Part shown: positions 1 through 11,915 of the stretch, piece by piece
How the letters are laid out: the number at the start of each line of letters is the position of its first letter
Position numbering within the stretch: the first letter of the stretch is position 1
Source: Saccharina japonica
Lineage: Eukaryota > Sar > Phaeophyceae > Laminariales > Laminariaceae
Assembly (NCBI GenBank): GCA_008828725.1
Contig: MEHQ01000169.1
Span: forward strand, 1,290,059-1,354,058
Length of the DNA: 64,000 nt
Reading direction: 5' to 3'
Made by a program: the position numbers and the translations under genes
The notes under the pieces: model-generated
What the model was told of the DNA's origin: nothing
Database searches by the model: none
What the model saw: only the letters and a program-made list of their open reading frames with translations

Positions 1-648
1 TTACCAGCCCTACTACTAATAGCTAAGCCCCACTGACCCACGCCACGCGCTCAGCAGTTAGTTGATGGTTGACATTGTGCATTCCCTTTTTACGCTGGGC
101 ACTGGCTGACTCAGTCAGTAGCGGTGTATACTGTGTACTGTCGTCAAAATCAACCAGTACACTGGGTTGCAGCAGTATACTGCTGTCTCTCCTCTCTACG
201 CACTCTTCCTGAAACGCGTTCAGTGCGTTTCCGTATTATAGTATGGCGTGTTTCTTGGGCGTACGTAGTGAAAAACTACTGGCGAACATACTGGCCAGGT
301 CAATCAGTAGATTCCTACTGCCAGTATACGTATACTGTGCCAGTGCCCAGCCCTACTTTTTACTGTTATATTGTTCGAAAATTGGCAATCTGCTGCACCG
401 CAAGGTTTAATGTGAAGAACACACACACCGAACGCAGACAGGATGTCGACGGTCAACGGATATAATACCGGTATGTATGTATTTGGAAATAACGCTATAA
501 TGTGAAGAACACACCCACAGATACTCCCAAAAAATGAATTCCACCGTTTGTCCCGTTCTTCATTCCCCGTCGTGCACAACCATAACTCAGCATTTTTGTA
601 TTCATATTAGTAGTCATATAATATGTACCCCATACGCGTACGTACGTG
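1..648. other. No gene seen; simple and palindromic repeats
   Basis: Rich in TACTG, CAGTATAC and GTAC-type short palindromes, with an inverted fragment of R1 near 399-433. The longest open frames lack any recognisable feature. Confidence 0.5.
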
Positions 649-735
649 TGTGTGTGTGTGTGTTCTTCACATTAAACCTTCCTTTCTACCCGTCGACATC
701 CAGCACACCCAGTGTCCGTGCCGATTCTTCATCCT
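649..735 (+). repeat. Dispersed repeat R1, copy 1
   Basis: GT-rich start, then TTCTTCACATTAAACCTTCC, CGTCGACATCCAGCACACCC and GCCGATTCTTCATCCTA. The same 87 bases recur at 1982-2067; the start recurs inverted at 399-433, and its end recurs at 2408-2445. Confidence 0.6.
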
Positions 736-1606
736 AAAAAGGTACCAGTTCTGTGGTCACAAAACTACGACACAGAGATACTACACTCAGTGCAGTAAGC
801 AGAGCAGACAATGCAACGCCATATACGACAGGCAAGACCTACCCTGCTAGCAATCCAGGTGCATGCAAGAGAAAAAAAGAGAAAAAAGAAAAAAGCGAAA
901 AGAAAAAATAATAAAAAGTAAATATACTGAAGCAAATCAATAATCAAGCAACCAAACAAAAAAGCATGACAAAAAAAAGAAAGAAAGTGTCGTGCTTCTC
1001 CCAGAGGAGATGCGACCTCCAATAAAAAACCAAATGAAATGAAAGAAAATAAAATGGACCGAAACAGCGCCAACAGAGCAAGACTGAGAACGACAGGATA
1101 GGACAGCCAGCCGGAGCACACCGAAGGCCAGCCGAGGCAGGTTTGTGCCCATAGTACAGGCAGGTTCTACCAGCTAGTCGGTCTGGCACCTACTCTGTTT
1201 GCCGTCTCTTTCCTGCTTTCGTCCGTCCTGGTTTCCCTATGACCCCCCCCACCCTCCGTCTCCCTTCCCTTGGGCGCCACCCATACAACGGGTACGTGGC
1301 ACTTCCAACTCAATTCCGTTTCGTTCTCGTGTAACACACGAGAGTCCCGGAAAGAGAACGGGGAATGACAAAACCAAAATGAATACGTACGTAGCTAAGC
1401 CACCAAAGAAAGTCCTAGGACAAATACGGAAGGCGGAGAAACGTAGGTCAACATGACTGAACGGCTCCGGTAAAAATATGAAAAAAATACCATATACTAC
1501 TGCCTGTACGACCTGGTGCTGCTCTGTACCAGGTACCTGACACCAGGTCCCAGTACAGGTACTCTGATGACTCGTGTATACTACTGCTGTGTGTTGTCTT
1601 CTTGCT

Positions 1607-1944
1607 ATTTTTTTTTTTTTTTTTTTCCATCCCATTTATTATGTTCGCCCTTCCTTTCTCTCTTTCTTAGTCGTAACTCAGATCCGGGGTCACAAAGTGG
1701 GCTCTTCTCCCTCCTCTCCCACTACGGTTCTTGCCTTGCATTTTTATCGCGAGAAGATTTCAGCACTTTCTTCCCTCGTCGACTTGCGTCGGATTCCGCC
1801 TACCCACGCCACGAAGGCGCTCTCAGCAATTGGTTCCTTTTTATTTTTTCAAATAAAGACAAAATCTCTCACCACGGTGGGATTCGATCCTGGGTACCAA
1901 TGATAGTAGTATTTGAAGCTGACCACTACTCTACCGGGGCGCCC
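1607..1944 (-). mobile_element. SINE with tRNA-like head, full length
   Basis: Read on the minus strand: a tRNA-like head from 1944 (GGGCGCCCCGGTAGAGTAGT) with an A-box-like GGTAGAGTAGTGG and a B-box-like GGATCGAATCC (1890-1880), a body containing GGCAAGAACCGTAGTGG and CGGATCTGAGTTACGAC, then AATAAATGGGATGG and a poly-A tail (plus-strand T run at 1608-1626). The layout is that of an RNA polymerase III-transcribed SINE that needs a LINE enzyme to move. Confidence 0.65.
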
Positions 1945-1981
1945 GGTTGTTAATACCCAACTGAAGCCGGTCACCCCGGTG

Positions 1982-2067
1982 TGTGTGTGTGTGTTCTTCA
2001 CATTAAACCTTCCTTTCTACCCGTCGACATCCAGCACACCCAGTGTCCGTGCCGATTCTTCATCCTA
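1982..2067 (+). repeat. Dispersed repeat R1, copy 2
   Basis: Nearly identical to 649-735. It directly abuts the tRNA-like head of the SINE at 2068, and a diverged version of its last 30 bases follows that SINE, so the SINE may have landed in an R1 copy. Confidence 0.6.
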
Positions 2068-2395
2068 GGCTACGAGGTAGCAGGTAACCATGAAGCTTGT
2101 TAGCGTCGAGGTCGTGAGTTCAAGCCCCCCCGAGTGCATGCTCGTAGGGAATTTTTCACGCAAAAAATATCTTGACTAGCTGAAAGCGCGAGAGCGTGAG
2201 TTAGCAAAATTTGATGAAGATCGACGAGCGTTGGGAAGGCTGAACCCTCTGCGCGATAAAAATCAAGGCAAGAACCGTAGTGGGGGAGGAGGGAGAGGAG
2301 CCTACTTTGTGACCCCGGATCTGAGTTACGACTAGGGAGGGAGAAAGACAGAAGTGCGAAGATAATAAATGGGATGGAAAAAAAAACAAAAAAAA
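2068..2395 (+). mobile_element. SINE copy with a different tRNA-like head
   Basis: Head GGCTACGAGGTAGCAGGTAA with B-box-like GAGTTCAAGCC (2116-2126), then the same body (GGCAAGAACCGTAGTGG, CGGATCTGAGTTACGAC) and the same end ATAATAAATGGGATGG plus an A-rich tail. The body matches the copy at 1607-1944 closely while the head does not. Confidence 0.62.
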
Positions 2396-2749
2396 CAACT
2401 GCACCATTACACCCAGTGTCTGTCCTGATTCCTAATCCTAAAGAGATACAAATTCAGTGGTCAGACTGTGAGAGAGAGGAAAACCAATACAAATTAAACG
2501 CAAATTAATGGGTATGAAGCAAGTGAAATGCCAACGTACCGGGTACGAGAACACGAGAACACATCGATACGAGCCAAACCAGAAAAATAAGAACAAAAAT
2601 ACTAGAAATCTTAATATTACTGGTGTAGTATTACTGGTGTAGAAGAACGACAACCATTCTTTCCGCCGGGCAACATTTTTTCCAATTTTTTCAACGGAGT
2701 CTGTTGTGAATAAATTAATGAAATCCCGAAACAACTAAACAACCACCAG

Positions 2750-2897
2750 CTTTATCACGGGGGTACGTATACCACAGGAGCCGTAGAGGGGGAGGAGGGA
2801 GGAGAGCCTACTTTGTGACCCTGGATCAGAGTTACGACGATTAATTCGTAGGAAGGAGAGAGACAAGATGGGCGAAGATAATAAATGGGATTGAAGA
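2750..2897 (+). mobile_element. SINE copy, head truncated or replaced
   Basis: Shares the body (AGGAGCCGTAGAGGGGGAGG, CCTACTTTGTGACCCTGGAT) and the ATAATAAATGGGATTGAAG 3' end with the two upstream copies, with a short duplicated ATTAATTCGTAG insert. No clear B box upstream. Confidence 0.5.
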
Positions 2898-4774
2898 AAA
2901 AACACAGACACACACACCCGTGCGGTGTCATGCCTCATGTTCAGTTGGTATGGCACCGCTCTTGAGACATTATACCGTGACGTGAGCAAGCACGGAGGAC
3001 CCCCAGGCGCCAGGTGTGCGTGTGTGTACCACAGCATAATATGGAGACCAACAACATGGAGGTGGAGGAGGTGCAAAGGCCTTGCGAACGCGTGGACTAT
3101 CGCAGTGGGCTGCTACTACGGGTACTGAAGGCTTGATCGCGTGTTTTTTGCGGAAAGCCACACCTATGCCTTCTGCTGCTGCAAAGGCCCCTATATACTG
3201 CACGAGCTCACGGACAAGCCAGTGGTGCAAGCGTCTGACATCATGGCTCCCACGGCACACCTCACCGACAAGACACCACCCCCACCTGCTTAGAGGGTGG
3301 CAGCGAAATTTCCGACCATTTCTACCACACCCCTTGGTATCACACCCCTTGCCGCATTTCTCAAGTGTGGCAGCCAAACTCCTTTGCAACCACTGTGATC
3401 ACGTCCATTATATCACACCCCCTAGAGTATACCACCCCCCCCGTGATACGCTTAATCAAATCCCCAATCAACCACTCACGTTATCACCTGCGGGCACGCT
3501 GTAAACGGCACCCTTCGCGTTTGTAACACACCGGGTGATAGTTTTGTTAGGGCCCCAGATGATATCACCGGGGGTGTGGTATACACCGTCGTATACGGTA
3601 TACCGGTAACCGGTAACACGCAAGGTGACCCCCCCCCCCTGGACGAATCTTAGGTTTTAGGTTCGAGTTGCTCCGACACAACGAACATGGCGGTTTCGTG
3701 TTTCGTCCACATCTTTCCACCCTGGATGGCAGTTACCGGTACGAGGTAATCACGTAATCACTGGTAATGAATCCCGTATGTATTGTACATATATATATAT
3801 ATGCATGTATGATCATACATGTATATGTGTATTATATTACATTATTCATATATACCAGGTATGATGTTTCGTCTTTTTTGCGGTTTTAAACGGTAAAAAA
3901 GTCCCCGTAAAAAACGCCTCCACATCTACCTGAAACCCCTGGAAGTTTTATTTTCTTGGTGGCTCTATCACACATGACAGGTACGAAGCTCTCTAGGCTA
4001 GACTAGCGCCCAGGTGATGCACGACACACGTCAGGCTCTCTTCCGTGTTCCGTAGGGATTTCGAAGATTGTCCTTGAATGGGGATGATAAGAATTCCGGC
4101 ATTTCCGGTGACGGTAATAGCGAGCGGCGAGCGGTGCTGTAATGGTTTTCAGATAGAATCGGTGATTACCGGTACGTCTCAGCCCTGAAATTGCGGTAAC
4201 TATGCCGTACAGTGTTTGTACCCTCCCCGTTGTCGAGCAAATCAGCTTAAAAATAGGAAAATAGAACATTCGTTCAGGGGGTTGTGTTACCTCAAGTGTT
4301 ACCTCAAGTATTACCTCAAGTATTACCTGGAATACGGTATTATGTACGGTGCCACCAAACACCTTACGATACCAGGTACCAGGTACACCTCATCAGATAC
4401 ACCGAGGGCACATACACGCACCTTTTCAAAGCAACGGAGGCCACCGGTTGCCGCTGCTCTGTTATGGCGCGCTTGCCAATCCAGCTCCCCTTTCCGTCGA
4501 GTTTAACGCCTACCGTGGAAACCCCGTCTGAACCGGATCCCGAGTTTTCCCCCCCTCCTGCGTCCGCCAAAGAGCTTGCTCGCGGTCGATTAGGTCGCCG
4601 CGAAGAGTAGTGACAAGTCGTGCCCCGCGCCAAACAAAAGCTGAAAAACGGGCATAGTAGCATGCATGCACCACGAAAAGGAAAATCAGATTGGTTATTT
4701 GTTAATTCAAAGCTTTATTTCAAGGCGTGGGGTTTCTCTTGTGCTGCGCAAGTGGGAAAATACAAAAATACTAT
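2898..4774. other. No gene seen
   Basis: Contains C-rich runs (3250-3510, 3632), an AT-repeat patch (3788-3850), and a four-unit tandem repeat of TTACCTCAAGT (4288-4328). Open frames are short and carry no motif. Confidence 0.5.
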
Positions 4775-4971
4775 TACGGAGGACCGTAGTATATAGGGAC
4801 CTACGGTACAGAAAAAAAACTATATACGGATTTCCTTATTTTTAGTAACAATATTTGGTCCTATTAAATAGGGGACCTACGGGGTACAGAAAAAAAACTA
4901 TGTACGTATATACGTCGTTTTTCCTTATTTTTAGTAACAATATTTGGTCCTATTTACTACGGTCCTCCGTA
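4775..4971. mobile_element. Small MITE with internal duplication, 197 bp
   Basis: Inverted ends TACGGAGGACCGTAGTA. Inside, a unit starting GGGACCTACGG and ending TATTTGGTCCTATT is present twice in tandem (about 4797-4868 and 4873-4963). Flanks show no certain duplication. Confidence 0.6.
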
Positions 4972-5148
4972 GTACGACATTCGTAGACCCGCATAGATGG
5001 CAAGCAGATATTCATATCGTCTCGCAGGCACCGGGCAAGTAACACCGACCAGCCCAAACGAAATTATAGTTACAGCAGCAGTAGTTATGTATCGGTGTAT
5101 CGGTGTGTTTTTTTGTTGTAGTTGTGTGCATATTTGCATGTCATCTAC

Positions 5149-5163
5149 AGCAGCAGCGGCAGC

Positions 5164-5200
<37 letters not shown>

Positions 5201-5202
5201 GT
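5149..5202. repeat. (CAG/CGG)n microsatellite
   Basis: About 16 triplets, mostly CAG with a few CGG. Frames through it give poly-Ala, poly-Ser or poly-Leu with no supporting context, so I do not call a gene. It ends about 65 bases before the LTR element. Confidence 0.7.
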
Positions 5203-5270
5203 ACGCAGAAGAACGGCTCACGAGCAGTTTGTGTGTTTTTTTGTTCGATGTATGTATATACGCATGATAC

Positions 5271-5620
5271 TATGGAGGTCGCCTCCTCAGATGATGTCGG
5301 CCGTGTCGGGGTCTTGAGCAGGGTTGGCCGAGGCCTTGACGCGCACTTTTCTTTCTTATATGTGGCAAGGAGGTGCCTCCACAAAACCTCCCTCGCATCT
5401 CGCAAGGAGAGATCTCATAGGTTAAAGAGTGGGAGTGGGGGTCGTTCTCGTAGAAGACCCTTCACTCCCTGGTAGCGTTCTGGGTTTGTCTTCCCGAACG
5501 TCAACCATATGAAGACCATCCATGATGGCAGGTCTCGTAGACCGGACGTTGGTTAACGTATCTTCATGGTTGGCATTTGTGATCAGAGGTTGACGGTGTC
5601 TACGTACCCTATCCTCCACA
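5271..5620 (-). repeat. Left LTR (3' LTR of the fossil element)
   Basis: A 350-bp copy with TATGGAGG at its left end and CCTCCACA at its right end on the plus strand. It matches 8446-8792 almost perfectly, apart from one short length difference. Confidence 0.88.
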
Positions 5621-8445
5621 TCGTCCCCTCCTTCATGCGCCTCAAGTCCATCTTTGCTAGGGATGTATGTGACTTTGGGGCGATCATTTCAAAAGGGGTA
5701 CGCTCGGTAGGTGGAGTCTTGACAGGGGAACGTAGTGTAGTCATCTCTTTCACTGCAACATTCTGTATCTTCCAGAAACCCCCTCCGACTGTCAAGGACA
5801 GCACACTACGTGTTGAGAAAACACGGCTGGTAAGTGTTAGGATTCCGTACAGTTTGTTTGCATGCCGGCTGCATATTTTCGGAGTTCTAATGGTTGTACG
5901 TACCATTTTTGTTTAACTCAGCGCTATCTGTCGTGTGGCCACACTAAGACGGCGTTCCTCGTGACGGCTGCATGGTTTTTACGACACGGGCGAATGTTTT
6001 CCGTTATGTATATGCTCGGACTGGTGTTGCCTTGTTATGGAGCATATTTCGGATATCCTTCCCTACTTGCTCGGACTGGTGTTACCTTGTTATGGTAGAC
6101 ATGTCGGTGTTACCTTGTTATGGAGCAAGGGTTGGATGGATGTCTATATTTGGCGTGCAGTTGCCTAGACATCGTGCGGGGTAAGTTCGCGAGACCGGAC
6201 CGCTTGGGAGATGACCTCGGCTTTTCAACATAGTCTCGCTGAGATTTCTGATGTCGAACCGGGTCCTTTCGAACTGTAATTTTGGTACAACGGTGGTATG
6301 CTCGTGGTTGTTGACTATCTGCTCATATTTTGTGGTTTCCTGGAAGCTTTCGTTTCCTTATTCTCGGATTCCTGAGACAGAGACATCCATTGCGAGACAT
6401 CCTCCTTGTCAGCAAATGCCCAAACAAATGCTGATAGAGTGCAATCTATCGTTGCTACTCTCGTCACCGTTGGTATCCCTATATTTGTTTTGTTTCCTAC
6501 CCTAGGTGATACCCTCTGTTACCTTCTCGTTCGAGATTTATTAGCCGCAGCACAACATGTAAATCACTTATTTTTTTTTTGTGATGGAGCTCTGTATGTT
6601 GTTGCTATATTCAATCCCCACCATTTTCTCGTTTCCGCTTTTTGGCGCCGCGGGACGTGGTGTTTTCGGGAGACGCGATGTGTAAACCTTTTATGGTTTT
6701 TGTTTTTGTACGTAGGCGGCTTTGATGCGTGACGTTGTGGTATGTACCTCGTCTGCGCGATACTCGAGATTTTTTTTTTTTTGTATATTCGGGGCCGTAT
6801 CCCCTCATGCGCATGCGGTAGTTAAAATGGTGCAGATTTTCGTTCTGCTTGGTCCACGCTTGTGACCGACCACTTTGTCAACGACTTATGACTCAATTCT
6901 TTGTTGAGCTTCATCTGGATGGTCCAACGCGGGTGGGGAATTTTGTTTCCCAAGAGACATTCAGCCAGCTTGTCAAGATGATGTGCTGGTGGTGTTTTCC
7001 GCGGGTGGTAGGAATGGGTGGGTGAGGTGCACGTATCTTTCACGTGCTTAGTTTGTTTTCCATACGTTATACTCAGTACACCAGTGGTGCTAGCTGTGAG
7101 CAAATTTTGTATGGTCCTCTCCACAGTAACAGCGGTTTTGTTTGGGCCATCCGCATCCTGATCTGGTCTATTGATTAGAACTTACTGGTCAGGGTAAAAC
7201 ATAGGGTACGGCGGCCATAAATGGTTTCTCGCCGTTTGTTTCGCTTCACGTTCCGATAGGTTTCGGCGCGCTAGTTCGAAGGCAATTTGTAAATTGTCTC
7301 GTGTTTGTTGTGTTAACTCCTTGGTATCTGCTGTGCTTCCTTCGTAAGGAATACCAAGGATAACGTCTGCTGGTAATCGTGCTGGTCTACCGAACATATG
7401 GAATACTTGTATTTCCTGCACCGTCGTAATATGTGACACATTGTGGGCCACTTGTATTAGCGGTAAGAGCGATGCCCAGTGTTCGCGATTGGTTGAGTTG
7501 TGCATGCATGCTGAGCAATACGTGCATTGTTAAATGTGCACGTTATGAAACGGAATTTCCCTGCAACGATACGGTTTTTTGTGCGGGTTTTCTTGAATCC
7601 GAGTATGCTCTGTGCGACTGGTGAATCACTTTGTGTTTGAGTTCGGGACTTTGATCTGCGTGTAGAATCTCGGATGGACCGGATATATCTAGAATGCGAT
7701 CAAGGATTGCTTGTGCGATTACGCGAGCAGACTTGTTTTGTATTCGCGTTTGAGTTGCAAACTTTGTTTGGTTATCCATCACATTGTGAGGATGTGTTTG
7801 CTTTTTACGCGACTAACACAGGATGTGTTTTGTATTCAACTACTGTAAGTCGACCGAAATCGTTTCAAATGAACGTTGAACGGGTACATTTTCCATGGGT
7901 AGGTTTGGTCGGTGATGTGCCGTCTTCCGGCATTGGCATGCTTTGCATTTTTAGCACCAGTTAATTACGTACGTCACGATTCATTGTCGGTCACCAGTAT
8001 TATGGCGATCTTTTTCTTTTTCTTTTCGTACGCCGGTCGGAATGCACGGTGGCTCCTGACAAAGCACGGTTCCTCGTGGTATGCGTGCGCAACCAGTCCT
8101 TTTTTAGGGCTGTGGGTAGCACTGCTGTGAATAGCAAAACACGGGACTTGCTTCGATTCCTAAGGTGGCCTGGCAATTACGACTTCAACAACGACCTGTC
8201 TTGTACAATGTAGTATGACCTGGTTGGTTGTTTTGTTTCCTGCATCAGGAGTGGTGCGTTGTTATCCACTATAATACATGATGTACGGGAAATACATGAT
8301 GTACGGGACGTGTTCAGCGGTTTGTTTCTCACGTTATTTTTTCGTGGTTTGCCGATTCGAACACATTAGACACACTATAACAGTACACCGACTTTACGTG
8401 AAATCGTTTGCGATCACTTTGGACCGATCTCATCATCGACGCCAT

Positions 8446-8792
8446 TATGGAGGTCGCCTCCTCAGATGATGTCGGCCGTGTCGGGGTCTTGAGCAGGGTT
8501 GGCCGAGGCCTTGACGCGCACTTTTCTTTCTTATATGTGGCAAGGAGGTGCCTCCACAAAACCTCCCTCGCATCTCGCAAGGAGAGACATAGGTTAAAGA
8601 GTGGGAGTGGGGGTCGTTCTCGTAGAAGACCCTTCACTCCCTGGTAGCGTTCTGGGTTTGTCTTCCCGAACGTCAACCATATGAAGACCATCCATGATGG
8701 CAGGTCTCGTAGACCGGACGTTGGTTAACGTATCTTCATGGTTGGCATTTGTGATCAGAGGTTGACGGTGTCTACGTACCCTATCCTCCACA
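8446..8792 (-). repeat. Right LTR (5' LTR of the fossil element)
   Basis: A 347-bp copy nearly identical to 5271-5620. The adjoining internal sequence, read on the minus strand, starts ATGGCGTCGATGATG, so a TGG-starting primer-binding site is likely; I cannot name the tRNA. Confidence 0.88.
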
Positions 8793-8828
8793 ATACATAT
8801 TATATGTCTTTTTTTTATTTGGCCGTTC

Positions 8829-8912
8829 AGAACTGCAAAACTTATTCCACACTAATTCCAAGTACTTTGTCCCCAAATACGTGGGACCGGTTCTTAGTCT
8901 AAGGGGTTTATG
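8829..8912. repeat. Eroded copy of the TTAA mini-MITE family
   Basis: The core CACACTAATTCCAAGTACTTTG and ACGTGGGACCGGTT with a terminal AAGGGGTTTA are recognisable; the terminal TTAA sites are lost. It lies between the LTR element and the hAT-like element. Confidence 0.5.
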
Positions 8913-9075
8913 TTCTTCGTTCTTGCGCGGTATATAGCCACGTGCGAGTACCTGCTTCGCGAGGAACGAACGCCTGCGGTGTTCTCCCTTTTCAGCATGC
9001 GACCCCCCCGGGACTTCAAGCCAGCCACAATCCGGAAATAAGTCGTACGAGTACTATCAATAGCATCAAGTACTG

Positions 9076-10405
9076 CACAGATGCTCCGAGTATACTTGAT
9101 ACTCCGAGTATACTCGGAGAGTATACTCGGAGTATCGAGTATTTTTCGTACTCCGAGTACTGAGAGTATTAGAGTACTGGTGGCCTAACTACTCGGGAGT
9201 ACTTGGAGTATGAGCAGTACTGAAGGCCTAAATACTCCGAGTACTGGGAGTATGAGCAGTACTTATACTCGAGTGCAAGCAGTACCCGGAGTACAAACAT
9301 CTAAATTACTCGGAGTACTCCGAGTATCGAGAGTATTGAACACCGAAATACTGCGAGTACACAAATACCTGAAGTATTTTTTTCTCGAAAATACTCTAAT
9401 TATACTTCCAGGTAATGGGAGCATATGCTATTTTTGAAATGCTATGTACACCATGTGTTAGTATCGCAATCGAATGAGTAACATTCGCGTTGCTTGTCTC
9501 CGGTCTTACTAAAAAAAATGTGTTGAAAAAGGGCCATTATTATCGAGCAAGTTTTGTCCAAGTGTTATTAATAGTATCGCAATCGAATGAGTATCATTCG
9601 CGTTGCTAGTCCCCAGTCCTGAAAACAATTGCAAGTCTTTGTCCTGCGTTTGTCCCGCGGGCTCAGGGGGGTACTGTAGTTCCTCGTTGTCTTCAATGTT
9701 GCACAGATAGATGTTGCTCCGAGTACCTTGGAGTAAAGTAAGGAGTATTGGAGATATAACACTTCAGTTACTTCGTGTACTCAACGTATTTCGGGGTTCA
9801 ATACTCCGGGATATTGCTCGTACTCGGAGTATTTCGGGTATTATGAACACTCTCGATACTGCTTGTACTCGGAGTATTTCGGGGTCCGATACTGCGGGTA
9901 CTCCTTGTACTCCAAGTATGTGGGGCTTCAGTACTGCTCATACTCCAAGTACTCCGAGTATTCAGGCCGCCAGTACTCTCATACTCTTAAGTACTCGGAG
10001 TACGAAATGCACGCGATGCTCGGAGGATACTGCACAATCGGACTGCATACATAGCACGGTGCTTTCGTTTTTGAGATCGAAAAATACAAATCTGAAGCTC
10101 GAAATCGAACCGCATAGGAAACGGCCTCTTGCTTGTGCTAAATCTGACCGGATCGAAAAATGGCATGGTCTTTAAATTCAAGATGTTATCCACGCAGCAA
10201 GCAAGAAGAGCAGCATCAAGAACAGCAGCAGCAGCAGCACGATCGATGGGTTGGATGGTGACACAGCGACGTTGCTTCGCGCCCGACGACCAGCCGACGA
10301 TCGGTGCGTCTCTCCGTCGCCAAACTACAGTCGGCTGGCGAGGGCTCGGGCCTAGACACGAAGGGAAGCGCACTCGGCGCGCGCCTCTCCGTACTCGTAG
10401 ACTTT

Positions 10406-10438
<33 letters not shown>

Positions 10439-11584
10439 CAGCAGCAGTAGTCAGTCAACGCTCGGATGCTTCGTTGTGTCAAAATACAAAATACCAGAGA
10501 CAGGTCGACTCGAGCGCACACGGCGTGTCGCCGCCAGACCAGAGGCAGCCAGCGTGGCTTCGGACGCTTGGGTTCTACGCCCAGTACAGCGCACTCGGCG
10601 CGTCTCTTCGCGGCGCCAAACCACAACAACAGCAGTTGGTCTTGGCGTGGCATGTACTCATACACGTGGTGGCGAGGCGTCGTGGCTTGCGTTCATGTCA
10701 TGCAACCGTCGTGGCGTGTTTCTTTCATGTCGCCTCACCACAGCCATCAGGAACCCCCGCCCCCTATTCAAAAATAGTAGTAATAAATGTGGAACTCCCA
10801 GTGGTCGCAGTTTTTTCTCGGGGTCTGCTGGAGGGGTGCTCGGCGAGCGTGCTGCTGTGCTCGACGTGCGCTCACCAAGATGCCGATACTCGGCCGAGGC
10901 CCATGGTGTGTGCTTGGCTGTCGAGGCGTGCAAAAACTGTCGCGACGCCGCTGCTGTGCGCCAAGAACGAGCTTTGAGGGTCGAGGGGACAAGGGGGTAC
11001 CCGTGGTTTGATTTGAGGGGGTCACTTTTCTGTCACGCTTTGACTTGATTTCGGGGGTCACTTTTCTGTCACGCTGAGTAACTTGAAAACTGGGGCCACT
11101 TTTGTCACGCCTATTATCTTGAAAATCGGGCTTCACTTTTGGGATTATGCTTTCTGAGTCTCCGGTCCAAGGACCGGAGAATTCACATGCTCCCAGGACC
11201 TGGGAGGAATAACGGCCGAGTCTTTAAAATGATGCAAAGATGCTTCTAATATAGTTCGCACTCCGAGTATACTCGGAGTATCGAGTACATTTCGTACTCC
11301 GAGTACTGAGAGTATTAAGAATACTGGCGGCCTGAATACTCGGAGTACTTGGAGTATGAGCAGTACTGAAGCCACAAATACTGCGAGTACAAGGAGTACA
11401 CGCAGTATCGGACCCCGATATACTCCGAGTATGGCAGTATCTGCAGTACAGAATCTCGAAATACTCCGAGTACGAGCAGTATCCCGGAGTATCGAACTCC
11501 GAAATACTCCGAGTACACAAAGTACCTGAAGTGTTTTATCTCCAATACTCCTTACTTTACTCCAAGGTACTCGGGGCGTCTGTG
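9076..11584. mobile_element. hAT-like element, CTCGGAGTA-motif family, 2509 bp
   Basis: The ends are CACAGATGCTCCGAGTA on the left and, inverted, CACAGACGCCCCGAGTA on the right. The element is flanked by a perfect 8-bp duplication AAGTACTG (9068-9075, 11585-11592); 8-bp duplications are typical of hAT transposition. Inside are three blocks made of the palindromic motif TACTCGGAGTA: about 9076-9426, 9699-10040 and, inverted, 11205-11584. Between the last two blocks lies a 1.1-kb core with CAG repeats and Arg/Ser/Cys-rich open frames that show no transposase motif. It is therefore non-autonomous, or composite. It may lie in the first intron of gene D. Confidence 0.78.
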
Positions 11585-11810
11585 AAGTACTGCTAACTGT
11601 AACGCCCTTTCATCCAGAAACCCGAAATACTTTTTTTATTCGAGAAAGGGTGTTTTCTGCACTATAGCTTCAGTATAACCGCTCCTGATGTTCTAATTTC
11701 CGCTAAAAGGTAAAGACTACGTACCAGGTAATTAATACCCAAGCACCTTGGTGCCAGGTATTTCTTACCAGGTACCTGGTACGTGTACCAGGTATTTATT
11801 ATTTCTTAGC

Positions 11811-11915
11811 AGGGATTTCGTGCCCGCAGTTTTCTGATTGGCCATTTTTTCCACCAATAAAATAATTCTGACATAAAAATTTGACCAATCAGAAAACTGC
11901 GGGCACGAAATCCCT
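11811..11915. repeat. Hairpin, 33-base arms
   Basis: AGGGATTTCGTGCCCGCAG/TTTTCTGATTGGCC and its inverse (11883-11915) enclose a 39-base AT-rich loop. Arms differ at about one position. It lies just right of the hAT-like element in a stretch rich in GGTACCAGGTA palindromes. MITE or foldback relic. Confidence 0.5.

Larger units (their letters stand above)
5271..8792 (-). mobile_element. Ty3/Gypsy-like LTR retroelement fossil
   Basis: A complete terminal structure around a gutted body. LTRs of 350 bp (5271-5620) and 347 bp (8446-8792) are nearly identical, which suggests a recent insertion. They begin TGTGGAGG and end CCTCCATA in element orientation, and the whole is flanked by the 4-bp duplication ATAC (5267-5270, 8793-8796). 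An integrase-like region lies on the minus strand at roughly 7.1-7.8 kb. A TGG-starting putative primer-binding site adjoins the right LTR and a purine-rich tract adjoins the left LTR, both in the positions expected for minus-strand orientation. Capsid, protease and reverse transcriptase are not recognisable in only 2.8 kb of internal sequence. The element is broken several times over and could only be moved by help from relatives. Confidence 0.85.

Noticed and set aside
1880-1944. A genuine tRNA gene on the minus strand
   Set aside because: A- and B-box-like sequences are present, but the acceptor stem and anticodon arm do not pair properly, and a SINE body with poly-A follows.
5122-5475. 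Frames encoding poly-Ser/poly-Ala across the CAG repeat
   Set aside because: They run straight from a microsatellite into an LTR, so the open frame is accidental.
10129-10977. 282-codon open frame in the core of the hAT-like element
   Set aside because: It begins in motif-array DNA, runs through CAG repeats as poly-Ser, and has no transposase or other motif; overlapping frames are equally open.
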